Origin: Whitmania pigra
Taxonomy: Eukaryota > Annelida > Clitellata > Hirudinida > Haemopidae
Reading direction: 5' to 3'
Length of the DNA: 64,000 bases
NCBI GenBank assembly: GCA_021613335.1
Contig: JAJTWR010000251.1
Coordinates: forward strand, 2,487,501-2,551,500
Of the stretch, positions 29,706-43,309 are shown in pieces (within the stretch, counting starts at the first letter, position 1; each line of letters begins with the position of its first letter). The position numbers and the translations under genes were made by a program. The notes beneath the pieces are model-generated. The model was not told where the DNA came from and searched no databases. It saw only the letters and a program-made list of their open reading frames with translations.

Positions 29706-31493
29706 TCAACGATTGCAGTAAAATAAAAGATAAACATTCTCTTTAACTTCAGTCTGCTTCAGGTAATTTTCAACTTCCGGAATTGGAGTGACAAGTTCAT
29801 CTTCAAATCGATGCCAAACGTCCTCACTCGTTCTGACGAGAGCCTTACATCCATTGTTGTGGTCTTCCGGAGAACAGTTGAGTATGACGGCATAAAGGAA
29901 ATACTTGGACCCACTTAGAACGCTGTCTTCATCTTTAGCCAAAAATGGCTCCATATCAAGTTCGAGGTCACAGCTAACCATGTGGCGAAGTTTAACAGTT
30001 CTTCCAGATGCAATTTTATCATTTTCCACTTTATACCTCATCAGTTGGATGGTAAGATTGCCGGGTAACCGAGTGAATCCAATTCTTTTTGAGTACGGAG
30101 AAGAGAATCTTGGCACCGATGGTGTCAAACTTGGGAGCTGTTGCTGGTTCATTTGTTTCGGGATTGGAGAAAATGCTTCAGTTGGAATAAAGTTCTGAAC
30201 CGAAGGAACGACTTTATAAGTAACAGGAGATGAGGCTGTCAAACCTTGAACGCTGTGACTGCAGATTGTACATTGAGGATGGAGAGTTGCATCGACCAAA
30301 TGCCGCTCTGACGTGTGGTGAACCAAGCACTCTTGAATGGTTACTCCGTCTCTGGGTATTGCTAAATTGATGATCTTGAACAAATCTGTCTTTAAGGATA
30401 ATTCCTTATGCTTGTAACAGACTGAGAAAGCCATGCTCTGCCCAGTAAAAAGATCCTCAACAACAGTGGCCTGTCTTTCGTTTGTCCATGTATTGAGCCA
30501 GTCAAGGTTTGCAATGTGGCTTGCGTCAGCGTTTCCTTGCGTTCCTACGATAATTTCACTAGATGAGTTCAGTTTCTTGGCATGAATCAGTCTCAGTTGT
30601 TGAATTTCCTTACGATTTGGTTTGTTGTACAACTCGTAGAGGTTTGCCAGATGTTTACATGAGGGGCTGTTCTGCCTTGTCTCTTCGGCTTTTTTCACGG
30701 TCTTCAATGATGAGGTTAACAAACTGAGAATCCAGTTGAAGAATTCCGCAACATCTTGTCTCTCCTGTTTATACAGATCGGGATGTTGGATCAAGCATTT
30801 GCCCATGATTCGTTTGGAGTTTAGAAATATAACTTTCCTAAGAGCAGAGGTTTCCAAAGGTTCGGTAGAATAGTTTCCTGCTCTGAGCCTGGTAAAAAGT
30901 TTCAAGAGCTCTCGGAGAACAGAATCGTTTTGACCCAAATAAGGTCTTAGTTTCTCCAGCTCATCCACAAAATGATCATTTCTAGAAAGAACTTGAATGA
31001 CGCAGTTAAAGAAACACAAATTTTCCTCATTTACCAAACCACGAGTCGAATTCGGATGGTGGCTGGATGAAACAGTTCGGGCCCTGCATGAAAGTTGAAT
31101 GAGACTTGACTTCAAAATTTTCATTGCGTCACTTCCAAAACCCGAGTCTTTGGATTCTCCAAATGAACGCACCTTATCAACTGAGCTCGACAACCAACCT
31201 CCATACTTGCCCCAGAGATCTCCGGTTACCATGTCATTCAAATAATAACCGAGGTCAACAGAAGAAAGCAGAGTGCAAAGTGCCATCGTCAAAAATATGT
31301 AAGGAAAATGATGAAACCAAACGAAGATTGAGACCAAGAAGAGCATCACGCCTCCTTCGAACAAGATCCTTTTCTTTTCTTGATCATTTTTCGCGCTTTT
31401 CAGCCTGTATGTGATAACTTTGTCGACTACGAAGTAAAATATCACTTCAGTAGTGCACTGATTGAAGAATAAGTAGCACAGCCACTCAGACAT
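29706..31493 (-). CDS. Membrane-anchored USP-family protein, possibly inactive
   Basis: A single long frame gives 595 residues from ATG 31493. The frame is open for 22 more codons upstream, where a TTATTAG acceptor-like site abuts it, so an upstream exon is possible. A hydrophobic stretch at about residues 49-81 is a likely membrane anchor. The Cys box reads GLVNEENLCFFN with Cys near 160. QERQDVAEFFNWIL is the second conserved USP box, and CTICSHS is half of a zinc-binding site whose other CxxC was not seen. The C-terminal His box, normally GHY.AY.R, appears as GCKALVR near 548, so the catalytic histidine seems lost. Layout and words such as TIQECLVHH recall USP30, the mitochondrial outer-membrane deubiquitinase that opposes mitophagy, but this subfamily call is tentative. 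Confidence 0.78.
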   Translation of the reverse strand: MSEWLCYLFFNQCTTEVIFYFVVDKVITYRLKSAKNDQEKKRILFEGGVMLFLVSIFVWFHHFPYIFLTMALCTLLSSVDLGYYLNDMVTGDLWGKYGGWLSSSVDKVRSFGESKDSGFGSDAMKILKSSLIQLSCRARTVSSSHHPNSTRGLVNEENLCFFNCVIQVLSRNDHFVDELEKLRPYLGQNDSVLRELLKLFTRLRAGNYSTEPLETSALRKVIFLNSKRIMGKCLIQHPDLYKQERQDVAEFFNWILSLLTSSLKTVKKAEETRQNSPSCKHLANLYELYNKPNRKEIQQLRLIHAKKLNSSSEIIVGTQGNADASHIANLDWLNTWTNERQATVVEDLFTGQSMAFSVCYKHKELSLKTDLFKIINLAIPRDGVTIQECLVHHTSERHLVDATLHPQCTICSHSVQGLTASSPVTYKVVPSVQNFIPTEAFSPIPKQMNQQQLPSLTPSVPRFSSPYSKRIGFTRLPGNLTIQLMRYKVENDKIASGRTVKLRHMVSCDLELDMEPFLAKDEDSVLSGSKYFLYAVILNCSPEDHNNGCKALVRTSEDVWHRFEDELVTPIPEVENYLKQTEVKENVYLLFYCNR

Positions 31494-31971
31494 GCTCCCG
31501 GTAATAAGTTCTCGTTCTACATCGTTGTTTACATCTGTCTCTTCAAAGTCTTTTAGCAACTAATAAAGATTCGCATTTTCAATATTTAAAAAACATTTTA
31601 AATTCAACCTCACACCGGAACGTTAATGCGAAGCACATTTAAATAAAATATTTCGCAAACCCCCTAATTGTAGATTCAACCTACACATCGTTGTTTCGCA
31701 AATTTACTTAGCATGACCAATAGTTTTGGAGGTCTTTTACAGTCTTCTTAGTCTTCCACTAAGTAAGACCTTTCCCTAATTTCGACTTTTTGTAGTATAT
31801 CAAGTGACTACTAATTATTATTATTGTTGATAAGAAATTTAATCAGCATAATTTCAATTTCAAATGAAACCAAATGTCGTTTCTCAACCCGACTTTGGAT
31901 CTTCCTACCAAATCAGACTGAACTGCCCATCAGGCTGCTTAATACAACCCTTCTCATTAATAAACACTCAA

Positions 31972-31977
31972 TTTATT
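31972..31977 (-). terminator. Polyadenylation signal of NAXD
   Basis: TTTATT on the plus strand (AATAAA on the minus strand) lies 27 bases beyond the NAXD stop codon. Confidence 0.5.
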
Positions 31978-32003
31978 AATAAGCATAAGCTGAAAAATAA
32001 ACA

Positions 32004-35000
32004 TTATTTTTTATCATCATCTCGTTTAACAAAGATATCTTCAAAGGAGGCATGTATCTGGTTGATAAGATCGGAACTGGTGGTGGATCTGCCGTGGATT
32101 AGATAGGCCCCCGTGGAACACTGCCTCGTCAGGAGACACGAGGCATAACTGGCTAGCAGGGAGCGATCGGTCTTGGGGAAATCCTTGCTGTTAAAAATGG
32201 AAACTAACATAATCTAAATATCACCTCGAATATTATTGTTAATATTATAATAATAATTATTATTATTATTGTTGTCACACAATAATTGACACACTTTATA
32301 ATATTATTAAATTACATTGTAGTTCACATAACACCACTCTGATAGTATTGCAAACACTGTTGCTAAACATTTCAAGCAGCTAATCAGCACATCACGCATA
32401 ACAAACTCATACATAGATTCACATGCACATCTAAAAATGTAAGAAACAAACCCAATGTCAAAACTGGATAACAAATCCGACATAAAGCTGTGATGCCTTT
32501 GTAATCAAAAACAATGTTATTAAGGCCAATGTCAGCTAAACAACTCATAACTCAAATGGAAGGAGCTTCAATAATGGCTAGGGTTATGATTGAGGTCAAG
32601 ATGAAGGTTAAGATTAGGTTAGCAGAGTTGGGGTTAGTAGCACATAATTTATTGAGGGTTAGTAACACATAACATATTAAGGGCTACTAAGTAAAAATAC
32701 ATGGTATTGAGAAAATGCTTTTATTACTGTTAAGTAGAAAGGTCAAGTTTTTTTAATACCAATTTCTAGGGAGTAGTGCAACAAACCTTGAGGTATGAGA
32801 CCAGTGGGCAAAGGTCCCCAAGAACCCTGACAAAAGGTCACCTTGCCCCCCACATCTCCTGGGGCTGCCCTCTGAGTCACATATGATCACTTGAGGAAGG
32901 CATGAAAAAATGAAATGAGGACTGGCATTGAAAATGGCAACTGGTTTTTTAATTAAACCTTGGGTAATCTACTAAAGGTAATAATAAGTTACTAATTAAG
33001 AAATATTTGTTCATTACCTAGTAAACATGTTATAAGCATTTGCATATATTGTTAATGAGAAGTAACTTATTATTCTTAATATTTATAAAATTTATTATTT
33101 ATTCATTATAAACAGCTAAAGCATGCACATTACTTTTAATGAGAGATTTCAAATAAACATATTTTTCCAAAGATTGAAGATTCCACACCTTTTTTCCCAT
33201 TGCAAATAATATCTGACTTTCCCTTGCGAACGATCGTCACGTTTCCAAGGGCTTGACACAGCATCGCTGTTTCCTTCGGTTCGACGTTTTGTCCCAATTC
33301 CTTCATCAGGTCGTCGAATTCCTCGGACTTTGGAAGCATAGAGGAAGATTTATTCTGTTGTTGGAAGCAACATTCACAGTTTAGTGGTAATAATAACAAC
33401 CAATTAATAATAAAGAAGTGGTTAATAAATGATTAGTTAATGATTGAACGATTTTTAACTCATTATGAAGCTATTATTGAATCAATTTTTTATGAATACT
33501 TACTCGTTACATAAATTATATTAACTTGCACTGTTTAAATTTATTGCAATTATTGATAACAATTATGGATAAGAACAACAACAAACAAATAAAATGATTT
33601 CACTCACCACACAAGCATCAAACAGCCTCTGAAACTCCACTGTGTTTGGAGTGAGTATGGCCTTCTGGTAATCCTTTACAAGCTGAGGGTTTTTGGTCAC
33701 AAGCCACAAACCATCCTGCAATAACAATGGAGGCCAAATAAAATAACAACAGCAGCAGCAGCAACAACGACGACGACAACGATGATGATGACATAAAATA
33801 ATTATACATCATGAATATCATTCTTGGTATTTTCAGTGTGAGGGAAGATATTTGCACAAATTTAGAAGTTCCTTCAGAATGTTAATGTTTTTTAGAAAAA
33901 CCATAAACCAGGCACAACAGCAACAACTGAAGACTTTCGTACCGCATCAACGATGAGAGGCAGATTTTTCCCTTTGATGTACTCAATGATGCCCTAGAAA
34001 TAATAAATTACAAATCACTAAATAGAAAAAATGTTATTATTATCATTTTTGTTGCTACAGCAATTAGAACCACATTATAATTACAATATAATGTAAATCC
34101 ATTCATAACCAACTATGTGATAGTTAACTAGCTGATTTATCGTCTGGTAATTAAATTATAATTAATTAATCAACAATCAAGCTCCAGCCGATCATTAGGT
34201 TCATGTAATCCAACGACTCTCCCATCATCTTAAATCAACTCCATTCATAAAACATTTTCACTAATTATCGTCATGGTAACAATCAAAACTTGTCGACGAA
34301 TCAGAACCTCGAGCATCCTCAGGACCTTCTCGTCCCTGCCGAGACCAGGCCCGAGGACCACCGAATGGAGGCGGTCAATCCATTGAAGCATCTCGTCGGA
34401 GCCCGTTTCCGTATCTCTGAAGTTGTGGATGTTAATTTATGCTAAATTATATTACAAATTAAAATGCATTAAAAATAAAAAATCAAATGATCAATAACAT
34501 TGGAATAATTAAAAAATCAATAAATTTAAACAAAATTGATATGTTAGTAACATCAATTAATAATATTAACTAAATTATAATAATAAGCATTCATTAGTAT
34601 TCTAATAATTGTAACTAATAATTGCAATTAACATACATCTCAAACTAAGAAGTAAATAAATAGAAAAACTCTCACAGCAATGGATGGACGATGAGCTCTG
34701 GACTGTAGGATTTGATGACAGATGAGGAATCTTTCGAACAGAAGACATGCACTAGATCAGCACCCTGGTTAAAAAAATAAACATAAATATTGCTTAAATA
34801 CGATATTGCATATACAAACATAATTGCAATGTAAAAATAAGGTTTTTGTGCGATACAAATAAATGTTAGTATGTTGTAAATCAGTATCCCTTAACTAATT
34901 TAAATCGGATGTCATTAGATTTTCATAGCATAATGAGTAACTATTTTGATGAGAGCTCAAGCCATCATATCGCTATAAATAAAAAAGTAATGAATAAATA

Positions 35001-35570
35001 TTAATTGACTCTTAAGCATAATAATAATCGGTTAAAGTAATAATGACAATAACATTAATAATACTTAATGGTTTATTAATAAAACAAATAACAATAATAA
35101 GAAGAAGAATAACAATAATAATAATAATAATTATCATCATCTGTTGGAACCAACTCACAGCTTTCAAGGAGCTGATGCCTGCAAAATATGGTGCCCCTGT
35201 GTACCTTTGTGAGATGAGATAAATCATTTTATTTCTTAATATTTTATCACCTCCTCCATCATCGCCATTACCATCACTGGCAACATCATCATTGACATTA
35301 TTACTCTAATCCCTTTTAACTACTCCTAGAATAATAACTTATAACTGATGACACAACCAGCCGATCAACAATCAATAACCAACATCACTGGCACTCAGCC
35401 AACCATTCGACAACCAGTGAAGAAGTTGTCTGCTCACTCCTTGGACCCCCCTATGATGCCCACCCTCCCGAGTTGACCCTTGTGGAGGTCGAAGGTCATG
35501 GGAGGAATGATTGCCCTGCACTCCTCCAAAAGTTCCTTGCCGTGCGACTTTGTGGATTTGACGTGCCTTG
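32004..35570 (-). CDS. NAXD: ATP-dependent (S)-NAD(P)H-hydrate dehydratase, 5' end missing
   Basis: Nine minus-strand exons join in phase: 35570-35438, 35204-35159, 34764-34676, 34416-34308, 33993-33943, 33715-33608, 33354-33189, 32889-32787, 32187-32004, giving about 329 residues plus an unseen N-terminus. NAXD repairs hydrated NADH/NADPH using ATP and works with the epimerase NAXE. Family words run in order: [94 protein letters not shown] (catalytic Asp) and [11 protein letters not shown]. The segment between the Asp motif and LLTRQC is shorter than in the human protein. The first listed exon starts in phase 1 after an acceptor, so at least one upstream exon, probably with the start codon and any targeting peptide, was not found. 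Confidence 0.92.
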
Positions 35571-37278
35571 CTGAGAGGTTGTGTGGATTTGTTGTTTATT
35601 AATTTTTGATGGGATCAATTTTTGAATGTTTAAAATTAATTTATTATTATAAATTATTATAAAACTAATTAGATGATTGGATCTAACTCATATCAAATTA
35701 AATGAATACTTGTGGAAATTCCTAAATATTTAAGGAGTCACAGCATGACTGATATGTAGCTTATCTAATTATTTTGAGAATCTAATGAATTTGAAAGATT
35801 ATTTACATCTTCTGTAATATGATTAAGTTTAAAAAAAGTCTGAGTTTTGGATTTGAAAAACATTGTCGAACACAAAGAAGTGAAAAAGTCAACTACACAA
35901 TAAGAGACATTTTATGAGCTGCCAGTAGCTTGCAACAATAAGTTGTCAGAAGTCCTTGAGTTATAATGCAATATACAACTTAAATCTACCATTTTAAAAC
36001 GAAAACTTAAAACAAATTCTTAAAATGTCCTTAACATGTAAATCAAATTAACATCATGAAAACTAACCACCCATAACTTTTTGAGAAAAACTTGTAAACT
36101 TTCTAAACTCTGATTGCCTTAGAAAAACGGCAATATACCTGATAACCATACAGACCTTCAATAAATACAATTCTGCAGTCAAATTATATTTGTTTTTCCT
36201 TAAAATAGAAATAATTGGCCTTAAATAGATGCTCAATAAATTAGAGTAAGCATGAATTCTTTTAAGCAAAAAAACTTAGCAGCTCTAAATATTAATGTGC
36301 GCTTAAATTAGAAAGCAATTGTAAACAAACGTAATAGTCAAAATGCTTATCCAGAAACAAGAAAGAGAACCTTTTTGCTCTCACATCATCAGTGGCATAC
36401 GACAAGTTCAGGTTTAAAAGTTAATTTTGAGTGACATAAAGCACCGACCAAACAAAATATGTTGATTTATATTACATCAAATTATGTAAAGCGTTTAAGA
36501 AATTATTAGTATTATTACACTGAATAGTACATAATGTACAATTCAAGGCATCTGTCAATTTCCAGCTTTGCCAGTGAGTGGTCTTTTCTTATACCTATTA
36601 AGCAATCTCTTAAAGTGGGTTAAATTAAGGTTAGGTTAAACTAAGCAGTTTTAATAAATTTAGACATACAACTTTAAAATGTTTTGGTTTCAAACCGCAA
36701 AAAAATGATTTTGAACACTGATCACCTTTATAAATTACAATTTTTGATATTTAACTAGCAACGGACTCTAATCAAATAAATAAATATCTAAGTGCCCCTT
36801 AACAATAAAATGCAAAATATAAAAAAAACTGAATATTTTCATGTTGAAGGCAATCTCCACTTATTAAATTTATCAGAATATAATACTCAGCTCAAAAATT
36901 TTCTTATTAAATTTGTCTTCCTATTCAATTGCAATGTGGACATGATTTAAATTTGAGAATGTACGTCAACGATTAAGACATTTTTTTATTTTCTGTTGAA
37001 TAATTGCTCCATGCCACTGCTTTAGCTGCTACATCAGCAGTGCGAATTCATAACATTAGCGCTGCGAGCAATCGTGGTCTATTTGCGCCTGTCTTCTTAA
37101 GGACTGGAAAAATATCTTAAATTTTGCCCAAGCGAACGATGAACGATTGAAACAAGCCATCTGTTGTTTCTATGAAACGAAATTCGAGCCCAAGAATCAA
37201 CTAGAATCTTTCAATCGACAATACTTGCAACTCAACTCTTCTCAATTCGGCTTTCGCAGTCTCTCAAAAACAAAGCCG
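35571..37278. other. Divergent intergenic region between NAXD and FEZ
   Basis: The region separates NAXD (minus) from FEZ (plus) and must hold the missing NAXD first exon and probably both promoters. No convincing NAXD start exon was found: a basic 68-codon minus frame at 36063-36269 begins with TTG and shows no homology I recognise. The frame of FEZ exon 1 stays open upstream to 37147. Confidence 0.5.
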
Positions 37279-40200
37279 ATGGAAGCATCAAACATGGCAG
37301 AGCTGAGATTCGAGGCACCCCTGGCTACCTTTGACATGGACGAATGGAACGAATTCGTGGAGGAGGGCGGACCAGTACCTTGTGATGTCAAACAGGCGGA
37401 CTCTGTGACCTGCTGCTCACAGAGCTCCATATCCAACTCTATCAGCGACGACAACAAGGAGGACTTTGAAAACGAGAATCTCTCTGGCTCCCTTGAAGAT
37501 CTGGTGAACACTTTTGATGCCAAGATCATCAAGTGTTTCAAGAATTTCAGCGAGCAGTCTGAAGCCATCGCTCCGATCCAGTCAAGAGGAGAACAGGAAC
37601 TGCTTGCCGAGACACAGTCGGTGATTTTTGGGTTTTTGTTGGGGTTGAAATTGGATTGGGTTTTTAATTGGGTTTGATGATTTAAGTGTATTGGTATTGC
37701 AACTTATTTATTTATTCTTGAGGAAATGAAGAGCCACCGATGGCCACTGACAGAAATTTGTAGAGTTAATAATAGTTAATGTCCCTATTATTTAATTTTT
37801 TTGCTCATAATTTGAATGATGTGTATGTAAATATTGTTTCTGTTCCATGTCTTATTACAATTTAATAAAAGATATTTCTGCAGCATTTGATAAGTTTCTG
37901 AAAGATTCCAGGAGAGTGGCAGTTGAAATTATTGGCCATAATAATTAATGCTACAACATAACCATTTTAAATAACCAATCAATAATAGCAACAACAATAG
38001 TAATAATGAAAACAACTAATAACAACTGCCAACATCTCCATAGGACGTGGTGGACCCTGACGGGGCAGTACGGCAACATTTACCCCATCGATTGGACTCG
38101 GTCGTGTCTGGTTTCGGAGCTGAGGAACAGGGAGGAAGAGTCCTTCTCGCAGGCCATAGTAGTGAGTTCTTGTGGTCTGTTTGTATGTGCGTGTCTGTTT
38201 ATATTTGCATCTGTGTTTGTGGATGTATGTTGTGTTAATTAATGACTTTCTACTTCATAACTATATAGTGATGAGGATGGTTCAATGTTAAAATCTTGAC
38301 AAAATAATTTCGAATTCGTTAAGAAATTTTGGTCGCTTGCACACTCAGAATAAATTAGTTTATAATTAAAATTTTATAGCAAACCAATTTGCTCTTTTAT
38401 AAAAATTTGACATTTTGTACTTATTTGTACACTTATTGTGTACAATTTTTTGTACAAAAAACTTATTTTTTTACATTAATTTTTTAACTGACAAAATTGA
38501 GGAAAATGTTGACAAATAAATATTTATAAAATAATTCAGTTTAAATATTTAAATATTTAATATATATTATTTAAAATAAAATAAAAGCTCCTTATTTATT
38601 AAAAATGGATTAAAAATTGTAAGAATAATCTCTAGTTTTAATAATAAATTGTGGAATTCTTAATTAAATTCTGATAAGATTAATTTAACATAATTCTTTT
38701 TTATGCTGATTTTTCAATCTTTTGAACCAAATGTCAGACAATTCTCAAGCATTTTTACCACAAAATAAGAAGTAACCGATCAGAATTGTATTTCATTCGT
38801 ATGCAACAAAGCGGAGTTTGGATGTTTGTTTTCATTGCAATGAGATCTCAAGTCCAATTTGGTCGGCTTTGCTTTGTCGGGTCAAGTTTTGGAATTCAGG
38901 AAATTCTTTTTGGTTTCAAAAATAAAAGAAACCCACTTTGGTAAACTCAAGATTATCTTTAGTGTGAGGAGGTGGATTTTACTTTTTTATGAAGTTGATA
39001 ATCAAAATAATTAAGTAAATAAATAAATAATTATTACAATTATGCCTTTAACTAATAATTAATTTGATGTATAATAATTGATGGAATCATGTGTTGTTTC
39101 ATTATTAATGTAAATTATTATTTCTTAATAATATTATTATTAACAACAATAATATAGTTAAGTAATCATAACTAATTAATTTTAATCTATAAGAGGTCGA
39201 AATGAACGCATTCCTGAATCGTCCTGCATTAAGAAATGAATCCACGGAAGCCATTGTCTCTTCTTATCTTGTTGCTGTAGGCTGACAATTCAATTGATTG
39301 AAATCTTTGGTTGAAATTGAAATCTTTCAATCACTGATGGTTGAAAGATGTTCTTTGAATCTATTGATTGCTGCCGGTGATGGTGATGATGCATTGTTGT
39401 TATTATTGTTATTGATTTTATTTGTTATTCTTAATAATACTTTTGCTTTGATATTTTAATCAATATTTCAATCCATATTTTAACCATTATTGAGTCATCT
39501 GAATGCTCTCATTGACTGAAACCGATTGAAATAGGACTCTGGCGTGGTTGATGACAATCAGGATGGAATCATGTGGAGCGAGGATTCGCCCGACTTCAGG
39601 GACGAATTGTTCGAGGATCCCCTTGTAACTGCTGATCAAGTCATCAGCGAGCTCGATGAATTTCTTGATGTAAGTTCGATTAAATTCGATTAACTAGCAT
39701 TTAGATAATGATAATGATGGTAATAATGATAATACATTGTTAAATTGAGGAATAGAATCGATTAAAGACTATAATTATTAAAGTAATGGCTACATATGAA
39801 TCAAATGTTTTTTTTATTTATTTATATATGTTTGTTTGTATGTATGTTTGTTCATTTGTTTTTTCTAAATGCTGTGACTGAATATTTGACAATGTATCCG
39901 TGAATTCATTTTGCATGCCTTTGGCGATTATCCGAGATAATATCGGATAATAGCTTTTAGGATAACTAAATTACTCCATATCATAAAAATGATATGCAAA
40001 AACGTTGACAACATATTACTATACAAACATTCATTATCAATGAATGATGAATGCAACCACTGAGGCTGGCTTTATGATTTATTGTACTTAATCACAATGA
40101 ACAACTATGTCACCCTGTTAATGGGTAGAAGTCATCATCATTGTCATCGCCATCATCATTATCATGTTATCCCAAACCAGTCTCTTCCTCATCATCATCA

Positions 40201-43200
40201 TCAACCATTGCGTTGCTATTCTGGATCAGGGAAGATTTTCATATGGAAAAATATTTCCAAGTATTTTGGCCACAAATAGCTGCAATTTTTGCAATCGGAG
40301 TTTTTGCGTAGGCCTTCGTCTTTTCAGCTGGAAATGGGCTGTCCAGTGAATGGACGGATTAGAGGATGAATTGGGTTATAATTGAAGGTGATGATGACTG
40401 TGATGGTGGTGGTGATGGTGATGATGATGATGATGATGACAAGGGCCTCAAAACAAATAGAAATTTATGAATCTTGTTACTGCAAAAATGCACCTACCAT
40501 TCTTCTCTTAATGCATCTGCTATTCAGAAATATACCCGACATTCCAGAATAAATATCTAAGAATAAACTCATAAGCAATTTTGCTGGTTTTCATAATATT
40601 AATTAGTATTCAAAAACGGTGTTGATTTTACAATGTCTACCTTATAATTAATTGTAATTTATACTAACCGTGTAACTGTGGTTATTTTAATTGCGGTTTG
40701 CATAAAGTGGCCATTATTTGTGCTTTGTTTAGCAGAGAGGCCTTGGGTATTGGGTACTATCACAAACAGGCTGATGGTGATGATGATGGTAATGACAATG
40801 ACAATGGCATATAAGTTTAGAATGCATAGGCAATCATCATCATTGTCGTCATAGTCATCTTGAATGCATGCTTTATTAGCTATGCAATTTTCTCAAATGC
40901 TTTGTTTAATGAGATAGTGTGGGTTAGTCTTTAAAGATCACTTCATAATTTGATGATGATGATGATGATTGTGGTGGTAGTGGTGGTGGTGGCGGCGGAG
41001 GTTTATGGTGTTGATGATGATGATAATGATGAGGAGGAATTATTATTCTGATCTTTAGTTTTGATGTGAACATGTTTTTGCAACTTGAGATATAATGCTA
41101 ATGGATGTGATGGATAAGATAACTTGATAATTGTAATAATGTATACAACCGAATATTCCAACATAATTATGTATAATAATGAGAATAATTACTTTATAAT
41201 TTATGCTTTATAATTATAATAATATATATTATTAATAACAATACATACAACTGAATATTCTGACATCAGAGCAGTCACGAGCACAAGAACAGACTGCACA
41301 GGAAGAACTTTGTTTCTCGTATCCTTTCATCTGACCACCTTCGTCTCACCAAGAAGTTCCACCATAGGGAGGGCAAGTCGCACGATGACTCAGGTGACCT
41401 TTCGTATGTGTGTGTATGTGTGTCTGTGTGTGTGTGAGTGTGTATTGAAGCAATGCTGAAGTAGTGCCATTAAGCATATTGTGTGAGGTTATTAAGAATA
41501 TTGTGAGAGGTTCTGCGATTTTTTGTGACATTTTCTGACATAGACATCAAGTTTCCGCTCGAGCGACGGAAATTGACTTCCCTTCTGCCTTTTTAGATTT
41601 TGCATTAATAATTAATAATTAAAATTTATTTTGAGACATTTATAAAAACTCAAAAAATCTGTTCCATTTGTTCTTTGTCTTCTGAAATAAAATTGTTTTT
41701 TATATTTGTTTTCAAAAATGTCAATGCTCATTAAAGTTTTAAAAGCTATTTATTTCAAAGAAATCTCCTCACGAATGGATTCCTTTGGCCATTTGCTTTT
41801 GTGAGGTTTGGATTTCCAGGAATTAATTTTTTTAAAAAAAGTAGCTTTTTCAGATTTAATTTGAGGAAATCTTTTCCATTAAACCATGGATTTTTTTTTC
41901 AATTTTGGCAATAATAAGTCTCAGTTTCATTTCAAAAATTTTTCAAAAAAAATTGAAAAACTGCTTGAAACGTCTCCTTTTACTTCTCTTGAAATCCTCT
42001 TTGTGTCGACTTTTTCCTGCCGAACGAACGAACGAACGAAGTCTCGAAATAATGAGCACCACTTAAATCGCCTCCAATTTTCCTGGAAGATTATTCCTTT
42101 CCTTTTATTCTCTTCTGCAGAAGCGAAAAATATCTTTGATGTTAAAAAACCCAGAAATGTAGGGAATTTCGGGGTCCTTTAGGAGGGCATTGAGAATGAC
42201 AGTCTGGAGGAGATTCTAACCAAATGGCATCTGTCTCCATCATCATCATGATCATTATTATTATTGTTAAGATTATTGTTTTTATTAATTTAATCATAAT
42301 TACTGTTGCCACAGATGTTGTTGTTCTAAATGTGAAGCAGCTGTTTCTACATTCGCATCCTTCGACAACAACAACTCCTTTCAAATGATCCAAATGGAAC
42401 TCAAACTGCCTCCAAACCCCTGACATTACAAGCCATCATTTAACATCACTTGACATTACATTTACCATTACATGACATCACTTGACATTACAAGCCATCA
42501 TTTAACATCACTTGACAATTCAATCATCCCATCCTTCCTTTCTTCCTTCGACAGCACTCAGAAGCATGTCGGTGGAAGCTTTGATGAAGACGAGGGAGGA
42601 GATGAACAGAAGCATCCTCGAACACTCGGAGGTTCTCATCCGTGAATTGGACGCCAGGGACGAGTTGGAGTACGAGAAGGAACTGAAGAATCAGTTCATC
42701 TGGCTCCTGATAACCATCCAGAAACGACGCAAGGAGCTCCTCTTACAGGGGCACAACAACAACAACAACAACAACAACGTCAGCGAAGGGGGGATGGGAC
42801 AGGAAGTCAACAACAATAACAATAACAACAAGAGCAAGCACAGCAAGACGCCTGTGGTAGAATTATTGATGCTGTTGCTTACAAGTGGATTTTTTTATAT
42901 GGATTTTGAATCGTTCACTTTTGAATCGTTTCTTGATGAAAATGCATGAATCCATTCCTTCTTCCATGCAGTACCTGACAACTGTAATCCCGTTCAAGAA
43001 GCAACAGAGTCCGCCATCCATTGACATTCTGCTTGTCTTCATCAGAAGTGAGTGCAATTTATTAATAATTTATTAATAATATTTTAATAATTATAATTAA
43101 TTTTTAAAAATCATTTGTCACCTATTGAAGAAGTTCATTATTGGTGAATGATTCTTGTTGCATTATGAAATATGAATTGTTTGAATGTTTCTGGGTTAAA

Positions 43201-43278
43201 ATGAATTCATTGGTGTCTGCATTTAAAAAGCTGAAATATTTTTGCATGCTGGAATTTAAGGAAAAGAATAATTGTAAC

Positions 43279-43309
<31 letters not shown>

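Noticed and set aside
38047..38238. Alternative frame through FEZ exon 2
   Set aside because: The frame starting DPDGAVRQ lacks FEZ similarity, while the frame reading LTGQYGNIYPIDW matches the family and fits the phases.
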